Shown: one piece after another, positions 11,350 to 20,599 of the stretch
Position numbering within the stretch: the first letter of the stretch is position 1
Layout of the letters: every line of letters begins with the position of its first letter
Origin: Polytrichum commune
Lineage: Eukaryota; Streptophyta; Polytrichopsida; Polytrichales; Polytrichaceae
Direction of reading: 5' to 3'
Assembly: GCA_950295325.1 (NCBI GenBank)
Contig: OX485806.1
Location: 27,774,001-27,838,000 of the forward strand
DNA length: 64,000 bases
Program-made: the position numbers and the translations under genes
Notes under the pieces: model-generated
Seen by the model: only the letters and a program-made list of their open reading frames with translations
Database searches by the model: none
What the model was told of the DNA's origin: nothing

Positions 11350-12719
11350 ATGCGAAGGAAGCCAAAACCTTTTATCACTGCACAACAACCCAAACTAGGG
11401 CCAATATCTTTTCAAGATATTCAATGGACAACAAAGACAATGAAGGAATTTGGTAAGACGTTAACCATCATGACGGCATATCTTCCTTTGGATAGAATTG
11501 AAGACTTCATAGCTGGCCAAACATGTGCAGATGGTTGTAATGTTGAATGGATTGTTGCTGCCATGGTTCGTGGAGTACAAGTGGAAAGACCTCAAATTGA
11601 TTCATACATTGAGCATGTTCACTATCAATGTGCACTTGGACCAAAATATCACATGAGAGATCCTCAACACCCTCACTCAAAAAAATGTGGATGCATTGCT
11701 AAGTTTTCCATCAAACAACTTCTTTTGTTTTCAAATATAATTGAAGTTGCCTACTACTATGTTGACCATACAAGGGAAGATGGATCACCTGCCCATGGAT
11801 TGGAGGACAAACTTTCAATAGGGAGAAAGTCGCCTTATCAATTCCGAATGTCAAAAGAATTGAAGACATAGGTGAAAACACAATTAGATAAGGAATTCAT
11901 TGCTAAACAAATTTATGAAGAGTACAGATATAATTGGATTCAACGGAGGAAGATGAAATGCCCAGACATGCGTGATGACTTTGTTCAGTTTAAAAATATT
12001 GCTTACTATGAGAGTAGATTGAAGATGGGTGTATGGCGCTGCCACCATAATGACTTTGATAGTGTAAAGATATGGGTTTTAGAGCATCCAGATGACGTTT
12101 TCATTCGGCACAAAAAATATGATGTCATAGATTTGCCTTTCATTTTAGGTATACAAACACCATGGCAAAAAGAGATCATGCTCGAGTATGGACATTATGG
12201 TGTTATTACACTAGATGCAACTTTTGGGACCAATGTATTGAAGTATCCATTATTTTCATTGTTAGTATTTGATGACTAGAGGAATGGTATTCTCGTAGCT
12301 TGGGCTCTCACAAATCGAATGACAAAAGAAGATCTAGTCATGTAGCTAGAGCCATTACAAAGGCACCTCCAACAACATAGGAAGGATTTTCTTCCCTCAT
12401 GCTTCATTATTGATGATACAGACTACCAAAAGAATGTAATTAAACGAGTGTGGTCTGAAGATGAGGTTTCCATCTACTTATGTTCTTTTCATGTTTTAAA
12501 GAATTAGAAAAATCATATTTGAACAAAAATACCTAATTTGGGTACTTTGAGGGGACCTTATTTACAAACAACTACATTCTTTCATGTACCTTCCTATTGG
12601 GTACAAAGAGAGTGAAGAAGATTTTTTGAAGCATACTCACACAATTAGGGTTGGCTTATTCAACTTTCTATATGTTGGAAAAATGGAACAGTTTATCAAT
12701 ATACACTACGACCATCAAA
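11350..12719 (+). pseudogene. MULE transposase, 5' half (catalytic region)
   Basis: Mutator-like/FAR1-type transposase. The start is the ATG at 11,350, just after a splice acceptor (TTGTATGCAG). Visible motifs: LDATFGTN then LFSLLVFDD (first catalytic Asp region), and SCFIIDD (second Asp). In-frame stops occur at 11,869, 12,277, 12,343 and 12,508. The last three sit where the family has Trp (FDD-W-RNG and VM-W-LEP types), implying TGG to TAG changes. A frameshift follows near 12,530-12,580, after which YLPIGYKESEEDFLKH... continues to a donor, CAAA|GTGAGT, at 12,720. The remainder of the gene lies 27 kb away at 40.0 kb, because element A is inserted in this intron. It cannot be functional. 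Confidence 0.85.
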
Positions 12720-12886
12720 GTGAGTATTTATTGCTACTCTATTTTAATTTAAAGTCGCATTTTTGTCTCATTCTTTGATATATTCTATAACATTCTATCA
12801 TATTTTTTATCAAAATATAATTTCATTTAAATATTTTTATAGTGTTTGATAATATTTCCTAATTCATACCTTCTTATAATTTATAC

Positions 12887-12890
12887 TTTA
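12887..12890. other. Target-site duplication of element A, left copy (TTTA)
   Basis: TTTA immediately precedes the terminal repeat and is repeated at 40,001-40,004. Four AT bases could match by chance. Alternative end placements would give ATAT or TA. The alignment of three independent termini favours ends starting AAC and hence TTTA. Confidence 0.55.
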
Positions 12891-12942
12891 AACAAGATAT
12901 TAAACATTTCGGGACTTTCGGGAGTCCCAAAATGTTTAAAAT
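12891..12942 (+). repeat. Left terminal inverted repeat of element A, with internal hairpin
   Basis: The terminal repeat (AACAAGATATTAAACATTT, CGGGACTTT) is followed at once by its own near complement, AGTCCCAAAATGTTTAAAAT, so the last 50 bases can fold. The right end instead continues into TAATTTTGGGACTTTTGCG, so the left end appears rearranged or shortened relative to the right end and to element B. Confidence 0.75.
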
Positions 12943-12949
12943 ATACGTA

Positions 12950-13265
12950 TTGTGCATATGGGAACAAATTTATTGCGTGCATGAACATTGATCCAGTGAA
13001 GGGGAACAACGGGAACATTGAAGTCGGAACACTTGAATGGCCATTGCTCACATGGGAACGTCTACATGGGAATATTTGAACATGTGCACAGTAAATTGGG
13101 AACGCATGGATCGGGAACACGGGAACACGGGAACACACGCACATGACCATGTCAACGTGCTCATGGGAACATGGGAACGCGAGTTCCCACGCATTGAGAC
13201 CTGTTCGTGGGAACGTGGGAACGCACACAGCTGCACACATATCAAGTGCTCATGGGAACATGGGG
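12950..13265. repeat. Subterminal GGGAAC array, left end of element A
   Basis: About a dozen copies of GGGAAC, often as CATGGGAACRTGGGAAC and mostly on the plus strand with one GTTCCC, in some 300 bp. Similar copies (CATTGGGAACTCATTGGGAAC) lie inside the right end and inside element B. Subterminal arrays of short motifs are known transposase-binding sites in several DNA transposon families; that role here is inference. ORFs in this stretch are low-complexity artefacts. Confidence 0.75.
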
Positions 13266-13670
13266 ATGTTTTAATAAAATCTGTACGCGTTCATGAGCGT
13301 TATACAATCCTGTGTCCGCCTCTTTCTAGCACTACATATAATACTTGCAATATTAACTTGATGTTGGATACACAACACTCCACATTGGACATGTCAACAA
13401 ACTCTCAAATTGTCTGTTGCCTTTCATTAAAGTCTTCATCACGAATACGCCGTGCCAATTACAGGAACTTTGCCAATTAGCCTGTAAAGTATTGAAATCA
13501 ACGAAAATTACTCCCACTAACCTTGAGACTCAGGCTATGCTGGTCTCCCATTGACCAACCAGCCAACTCTTACTATTGCTAATGGTAGTATTTGTTGTAG
13601 TGGCTCACACTATACGTGAATGAAGGCACGTGCAAAAAGCCATTCTGATGATTTCTACCACCTTATTTGA

Positions 13671-13829
13671 TCACGAGCGACCACGGAGGGTGGGGCGTGC
13701 ATGAGCCCCTCGTCCACCACTTGCAGGGCCACGCCCACTTGTTCGTCCACGACCTCCACTTGAACGGCCACGACCTCCTTGTCCCGCAATTGCACCACCA
13801 ACGTCCCCCTCAAATCCTCGGGGAGTTCA
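13671..13829 (-). CDS. Possible C-terminal RGG-tail exon of the DUF7869 gene
   Basis: After an acceptor-like CTAG (13,830-13,833) one minus-strand frame reads an Arg-Gly-rich tail (GGRGRSSGGRGRTSGRG) and ends ...LRGRS at a TGA (13,673-13,671). It is GC-rich compared with its surroundings. The upstream gene ends at 14,757 next to a possible donor (GGGTAATTTAT), so it could splice here across about 0.9 kb. RGG tails bind nucleic acid. The exon link is inferred; it could instead be a chance GC-rich ORF. Confidence 0.3.
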
Positions 13830-14756
13830 CTAGACATGTATATATGTATACACGTGCGTGACAAGGGTATTTATTCAAGGGGTATTTAATTATCCATCCT
13901 TAATTTTTTGTACCGTATTATTATATAATTTGGTAATTTCTTGTTTTTTAAATGACCCTATAATTACTTTTAAATTTGATGAAGCTCTAATTTTAAGCTA
14001 GGTATGTTCATTATAATTATTTGATTTTACTCCAAAGGGTTTAAGAGCATTCAAAGTACTAAGTCACCAAAATCCAAGGCACAACAAGGTTTTACATTAA
14101 GAGTGTTCATAAACAATTTCAAACAACAAAATCAGCCCATGTTCCTCAATCAAGTTACACGCACAATTAAACACAACGGTATTGAGTGTAAAAAAATAAA
14201 AAATAAAAACACCAACAACAAAGCAAGCAAAAATAAGGTCCATGCAATAATGTAGAAGGGTATAGAGTTAATACTACAACATCATGCTTGAAGCAGACAA
14301 ACACAAGACCAACCAAAACTCCTCTAATTTATCTTGAGAATTTGTTTCTAGCATTTAAAAATACTAGCAAAATTGTTCATAGCAAATGAAAGATGCCATG
14401 TTCATCTTGCAAAACAATTCCTAGCTTTTGAACACTAGTATATAATCAACAAATAATGCATGCCTTTAATCCTAAACCCAAGAATCCGTCATCCGCCTTC
14501 ATCAATCTTTCATCCCATTTTTTCAACTGAATCGACGTAGTTTTTCATCCAAAATCTTCCCGCCTCTGAACACAAAGGACACCCTGTCTTTAAAAAAACC
14601 TAGGATCCTTAAATCCTACGGTATATTTTTACAAATATTTTAAAAATATGCGTTATTTGTATCAAGCCTATATTATTTATAATACAAATTTTATCATACA
14701 TACTCACCTATATTACTTCTAAGAAAATTCTAAGTTTTTCCTTTTGTGAATATAAA

Positions 14757-17700
14757 TTACCCTATATTTTCCCGCACGTTGTTTTCTAATATTATCGCAG
14801 TGAACTCCCCGAGCTCAAATCCGGACCGTCGACGCTCTTGCGCAGAACAGCGGCGAAGGCTGTCTTTGGCAAATTCGATCTGCTCTAGTGGAATGGTAAT
14901 CTTCAGGGGCTCTAAATCTTCGTGTGCAGGGAGAGGCCATGCCGCCAAGATGCAGTCTATTGGTTGCCAGTCGGGAATGGAATATACAGAATCACGTTTC
15001 CATTTGAGCTTGGTGTTTGAGTCCCAACCATCATATTTCTTTGTTATGTCTCTAGCAGTTGAAGTCGGAGTGAACCATTGTACAAAGATCTGACGGGGAT
15101 GCTCCCCAGTGACATTCAAGTTAGGTGGACTCAAAGCACGGCACACCCAAATGGGTCTATCAATATCTTGTTCTTGGGGTCGAAGTATGAGGATATGTCC
15201 TTCATGCACATTGTCGGCAATGCGGAAGGCGGGTTTAGGACGGAGGTTAGAGGGGCCCACATAGTGGTCGTTCGGTTGGTATTCCTCGCGAAGTTCGCCA
15301 TTATTCAAGAAAGGCTATGCGTCCATTTCGATTCTACTAGAGGGCCAGAAGCCCTCTCGTAGTGGTAGCCCCGCAGTGAATACATCTGTGAGGGGTGCAA
15401 CCAATGCCTCCTTAACCCCAGTCCAGTATCGTATAAGATGCCCGTGCGAGCCTTCATATGCTCAGGTCATGTCGTGGTCGCAAATTGACTGCCAGTAATC
15501 AATAAATCCTTGCAACCCGACAAGAACATCTTCCAGTTTGGCCATCTCACGGGGCTTTGCAGGATAAGGTTCCCCGGTGGGAAGAACCGGTTCCCCCTTT
15601 ATATTGGATTTCCACATCAATATGCCTTCTTTGGGCAACCATTCATCATGCGTACTCAACACCTTGTAATGCATGACAGGCCATCCATCGTCTCGGACAA
15701 CAAATTTGAATTGTTGTGCTTTCGTATGCCCAATTAGTTTGCTCCCACCATCAGGAAGGTAGTCACAAACAAAAGCCCTCCAATCGGGAAGTTCCTCTAT
15801 CATATGTGGGATGATAGGGACCTTCTCCATGTCCATGTAGGATTTCATGAGCAAGGGGATTGTTGGGTAATCATGTTCACGCAAGTCCATGCTCCATCTA
15901 CCAAATGAAGCGTCAATGTCGTCATGTGTATGACCAACTAAAAGGTAAGACACATGGACCTCGGTGAATATGCCTTTGGCAGTGAGCAGCGACCAAAATG
16001 CCTTCACGAACCTACATTTGTTGTCCTTCCAACAATTATCGAGCTGCACATGCAAAATGGGTGGAAGAGGAATAGCAGGGATGGGCTCATTGGGGGGGGG
16101 GGGGGGTTCTTAATCCTTGCAAACATATCTCACTCCCATGGAGAACATCACGATATAGCGGAGACCTTCCGGCACCATGGAAAAGCTCCCGAGACGAGGA
16201 CACCGGAGGTTTCTCCAAATCGCGGAGGAGTCTCGCAAATGATCCTACAGTATGGTTGCAATCGCCAGGATACAAATCCAATGCGTAGTGGGCATACCTC
16301 TCATCTCCATGTCCATGAGCCATCATTCCTGTTACCGAAAGTGGCAGTTTTGTGAACATATTTGTGTCTTTGTTTTTGTAAGCAAAGCAAGGAGAAGCTG
16401 TTTTGCCATGGTCCATCTTGTCGTGAATGATGGTTACCACCTTCACAGGATGTTCAATAGAGAGTGCCCTCATGCAACGATAAGCATTACGAGCGGATTC
16501 TTGCTGCGCTTGATGCTTCTCCAACTGCTTTGAAAAACCATCATGTGCGGCCGAACCCTTAACATGTTGGAGAATGATGGCAGCTAGTGAATCGCATTTC
16601 CCACAACGGGCAAAATTGTCACCAGCCCTCTTTTTCACGTAGTGCTTAAAGTAAGTCTGCCTTATTTGGCTAAGAGTCGAAAGCGAAATTGGCAACAAGC
16701 CACATTTTTCATTCACCTGAAATTGCACCACATGCACACATTAGTGATTGCCAGACTTGGGAATATATAGATTGAAGTCATTACAATGGAACCACATTGA
16801 GTACAGAGGAAGTGTAATGTTGAAATCGTCTCTGCTGACCTTATTGATTGTTAACAGAAATTTCTTCCATTTCGTGCCGCGAGGCAAGACCATCTCCACT
16901 ACTCGTGTGTCGTTAGGCAACGTGCGGGATTTGTGGGGCATCATGTCCGCTTTGTCCTCTAGGAGTGTGGAAAGACTGGCACTGGCTTGCTGAGTGGACA
17001 CGCGATACCGTTTAATGTTCAAGTTGCCATGGTCTCGCGGACGCATACCACACTTGAATTCCTGACGGTTTCTATAGAATGTGGTTTTTGAGATCACGAA
17101 TATGTGCCTCCATGCTATGACACATATATCACGTCCACTTAAGGTGACGACATTCGCAGAACTCCCCGGAAGTGGATGTATTTGCCCGTGCACCTCGAGT
17201 CGTTTGGCGTGCCTCATCCTTGAGGAGCAGTCATAGAATTCAGTTCGAAGCGCGAGTGCCTCATCCCTAGGGAAGAATCTAAGGCACTCTCGACCACAGC
17301 AAACAAGTCCAGAGAGTTGTTGTATGCTTGCATTGTTCAGAATTTGAGATTTCTTAGTGGGCTTAGCATGCTCTGCTGTTCGGGTCGTGTCGTAGGCCCT
17401 TTTCCCGTCCTTCCACCGTTTATCTAGCAACTTGGTTTTTGCACGCAATCTGTGTTTACTCACAAGGAGGTGATGTTGAAGAGTACACCCAGCGTGGAAA
17501 ACAAGGTGTATTGGCCACACCTTTAAAGCGAACATGGCACCTATGTCCATCATTCCCTCAATAGGCTCCATTATAAGAACACCAACGTGGTCAATTCCTA
17601 GACATTTGTCTTCCACGCAGTCAATTGGGTTCACATTACGGCAAATGCCTTTTGCCATGTTGTGTCCATCTTCATTCACAAGCATCACAGGAATGCTTAC

Positions 17701-17906
17701 CCAATCCTCTCTTTGAAGCCCACTGCAGTTTTCGTCAATATCTTCATGCACGTCCTCTTCCTCTGTAAATACTGCGTCAGATAGGGACGACCCCTGCACC
17801 AATAAATGATATTAAGATCATCTCAAATAAACAATGTGAGCATCCTCTGGTATTAGGAAATCACCTCTTCTGTTGTGGACAATTCCAGTGTCATTCGCTC
17901 CTCCAT
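14757..17906 (-). pseudogene. DUF7869-family protein, candidate transposase of element A
   Basis: Model: exon 1 at 17,906-17,865 (ATG, 14 codons), an intron with acceptor GGTGCAG, then exon 2 from 17,793. About 1,020 codons in all. An N-terminal Cys/Arg region (CCGRECLRFFPRDEAL, GRDICVIAWRHIF.ISKTTFYRNR) precedes the DUF7869 core: DNFARCGKCD, IIHDKMDHGKTASP, LTGMMAHGHGDERYAHY, HVQLDNCWKDNKCRF and LLVGHTHDDIDASFGRW. The spaced Asp residues in HDKMDH, QLDN and DDID look like an RNase H/DDE-type active site (inference). Lesions: TAA at 16,743-16,741, a 1-nt shift at the C15 tract 16,106-16,092, TGA at 15,464-15,462 and TAG at 15,317-15,315. All else stays in one frame, so decay is recent or partly assembly error. 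The gene reads towards the left terminus of element A. Confidence 0.85.
16092..16106. repeat. G15/C15 homopolymer inside the DUF7869 gene
   Basis: On the coding strand AGAA-C15-AATGAG encodes a proline run. With 15 C the frame hits a stop at once. With 14 C it runs straight into NEPIPAIPLPPILHVQLDNCW, the usual proline linker before the QLDN motif. The tract length alone decides whether the core is continuous. Confidence 0.85.
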
Positions 17907-18006
17907 CCTACACAGGAATATCACTTGCACACCGACTAACATGTCTTTAGCACAATCGAATAACATGTCAGACAAAACTGATCCTCGTACATTAACATGG
18001 CGGAAG

Positions 18007-18028
18007 GTTCCACTCGGTCGAGTGGAAA
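18007..18028. repeat. Palindromic motif, single copy
   Basis: TTCCACTCGGTCGAGTGGAA lies between the two left-arm genes: two 9-bp arms around a central GT. A half copy (TCGGTCGAGTGGAACCC) lies at 18,466-18,482. It is the same core as the array at 18,739-19,016 and the right-arm palindromes. Confidence 0.8.
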
Positions 18029-18738
18029 CTACCAGGGCATGAAGGGCGTGACTATGGCTTCACACATGCATGTTCCATGCTTTGGAGCGCATTATGACTA
18101 CCTGAGTGCGTTGCCAAAGGATCTTGTGTTCATTTAGTGGTATATTAGCTTATACGTACATTAATATAAATATACAAATATCCTTGTACCAACCAGCTCA
18201 CTTCCGAATGCACCGCGTCTAAATCCAACTAATTTCATAATTAATGCCACACCCCTAGATTTTAATGAAAGCGTTAAATAAGCTATGAACAAGTGGTGTC
18301 CAAGTGCTTTCAGAATGCCACAGTAGTGCCAGTGCCTCCCAACACTGCAAGTAGCCACATTGCCAACTCAATGACTTCCAAAAACAATTCCATACAGATT
18401 TCATCATGATTCTGTATTGACATCCACAAATTCTGATGCCAGAAAAATGTGTAAACAAAAAAATTCGGTCGAGTGGAACCCGGTGTGGGCCCACCAAGCT
18501 CGACTCAACCAAGTCGATCGTACTAGTCTACATTTGGGTGAAAGTGATGAACCCAATTTTGAATGGGTTCCACACATCTTCCTTGTAAATCTGGGTTGGA
18601 TTACATATTCACAATTAGATTTCACCACATTATTTGTCATCCAAAATTCAATATTCCATGAATTCTCGCAAATCGTTGTGTAATAGTTGTCATACATCAT
18701 CCACGACAAGTAGTTTTTCACAGTCGTGAATGGTTACT

Positions 18739-19016
18739 AGTGGAACCCGGTGCGCCACACAGTATGGGTTCCACTCGGTCGAGTGGAACCTGGTGCACCA
18801 CACTATGGTGGGTTCCACTCGGTCGAGTGGAATTTGGTGCGCCACAGTATGGTGCACACTATGGACCACACTCGGTCCAGTGGAACCCACCATAGTGTGG
18901 TGCACCAAATTCCACTCGACCGAGTGGAACCCACCATAGTGTGGTGCACCAGGTTCCACTCGACCGAGTGGAACCCATACTGTGTGGCGCACCGGGTTCC
19001 ACTCGACCGAGTGGAA
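18739..19016. repeat. Perfect 102-bp inverted repeat built of iterated palindromes
   Basis: 18,739-18,840 is the exact reverse complement of 18,902-19,003 (102 of 102 bases), separated by 61 bp that hold further imperfect pairing. Each arm contains copies of TTCCACTCGGTCGAGTGGAA spaced about 50 bp apart, with GGTGCACCACACTATGG and GGTGCGCCACACAGTATGG between them. It lies in the roughly 1.8-kb gap between the two minus-strand genes. The structure could be an ancient foldback insertion, a regulatory or recombination site, or a hairpin RNA source. ORFs on both strands here (HSVEWN/RSSGT-type peptides) are by-products. Confidence 0.92.
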
Positions 19017-19748
19017 CCACACTCTGGTCCGTACTGTACGGAATACTTGTACGAGAGGATACTGGCAATACCACCCTTGATACTGCACACTAAGCTCTAT
19101 TTGGAACGGCAACCTGAGGTGGCAGTGCTCCTTGATTAGGTCGACCAAACAGCTGCGTTGTGCTCCTTGGGAGGGGGCGACAAAAGAGGGATATAACGTG
19201 CTTTGGAGGCTTATATAATCGTGTCGAATTGAATTGGTGGGAGAATTGCTTGTACTCTTTGGAGTGCAAATTTGAAGGTTCCCTCCCTCGAGGTCGTTGT
19301 TAACATTCGTTTGCAGGTACTAGGATATATATCTATGAGCTTGGTACCTCTCTTGCACCCACCACAACACTCTTGGACATCATGCCTTGTAGGAAACGCG
19401 TACTACGTGTTGGTACTCGGTGCATCTCATCAAACATGGGAAAATGGTACATCAGAGGCCGAGGACATCACTCTTGGGCATCATAGCATACTACAAGGGT
19501 GCTTACTACATGGTGCTATCCATAATTTACCATGGTGGGTGGTATGTGGATTGTTATCCTAGGACCTCCACTTTGATCCTGACGTAACCACACCAAATGA
19601 ACGCGTTGGTGCGACTAATGTAAGATAAAATAACGATGTTAATGATCAATCGAAAGATATTATGCGGCAAAATTTAGTTTAATATGAACATTCCCATGAA
19701 CTTTACATCAGTGTTGTAGTTTTATTCCAAGATTTGAAAGTATTCATT

Positions 19749-20518
19749 CTACTGCCGTGGTGGCTCCTTGCCACCATGTAGCCATCTTATTGCAGCGGCC
19801 AATCCACGATGTGATGTGGGTTTTGTGCGGGTCTTCGCGGCGTGCATGTAGACATCCCCAACGGATTTGAATGGCTTGCAATCACAAAGGATACAAGGAT
19901 TCATTTTGGGCTGGATATTTGAACTGCCTGCAAAGTTTGGGATGCTCACTGAAGTGACGAGTAATTCGTCGCTCAACTTCAGATGTTGGGTCAGGCGACT
20001 CCCCGCTCGAATCAGATGCGTAGTCCGAATCTCCCTCATGGTCATCGTCCACATCCATTTCTTCCATAAGGTCTAAAATCCACTTACGATGTGCACGGTT
20101 CGACATGTGAGGCTGTGGATCAAGTAATGGTTGCGTTGGAGCTTGCATCGCAACAGTAACCGTGAAACCTGGGCTGGACGTTTGCCCTTCTGCCACATTA
20201 GGTGCAACCTGCACCTGGACAGTCGTACTGCACATACGTAATTGGTGCCCCTACCAATTAGTACTTTGTGCGATCCACATAAGAATTAATGAACGCAGTT
20301 AAATTTATTGAAAGTGAAATTTATGCCCTATATCAAATATCAACATACCTTTGTGGTGCCGGGTTGTTTGAGTATGTTCCTCGTGTAATGTTTTCGGCCA
20401 ATTCCTCGAGTGCTTGACTTGAATTGCCATCCTTTTGCATAGCCAGCCATCGCGCCTTCGATTTCTCTCTTCGTGCAATGGCGCCTAGACCTTGTGATTT
20501 CCGCTTGCCCCCCGCCAT
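19749..20518 (-). pseudogene. Left-arm upstream gene: basic N-terminus, acidic middle, CxxCxC motif
   Basis: Exon 1 at 20,518-20,349 (ATG, MAGGKRKSQGL..., donor AAAG|GTATGT) splices in frame to exon 2 at 20,227 (acceptor TATGTGCAG). Exon 2 encodes TTVQVQVAPN..., an acidic stretch EEMDVDDDHEGDSDYASDSS and ERRITRHFSEHPKLCRQF. The frame then stops at 19,884-19,882, but the +1 frame carries CILCDCKPFKSVGDVYMHA and GLAAAIRWLHGG to 19,749. A 1-nt shift near 19,900-19,925 is likely. I do not recognise the family. The CxxCxC...H suggests a small metal-binding site. It reads the same way as the DUF7869 gene downstream and may be its partner ORF. Confidence 0.5.
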
Positions 20519-20599
20519 ATCGTTGAATACACTCACAAATCCTGGCCAACCATGAACTAGCCTCCAGTGTCACCAATACCCTATGTTTGATATACTAAC

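Noticed and set aside
13037-13480. 147-codon plus-strand ORF and its minus-strand shadows
   Set aside because: It runs through the GGGAAC array; the peptide is the repeat translated, with no motif.
18730-19148. Overlapping open frames on both strands (HSVEWN/RSSGT peptides)
   Set aside because: They are a by-product of the palindromic array, which stays open in several frames on both strands; composition follows the DNA repeat, not a protein.
19272-19562. 96-codon ORF on the plus strand within the left arm
   Set aside because: No motif; it contains a repeated ACTCTTGG.CATCAT word and lies opposite in strand to the left-arm genes.
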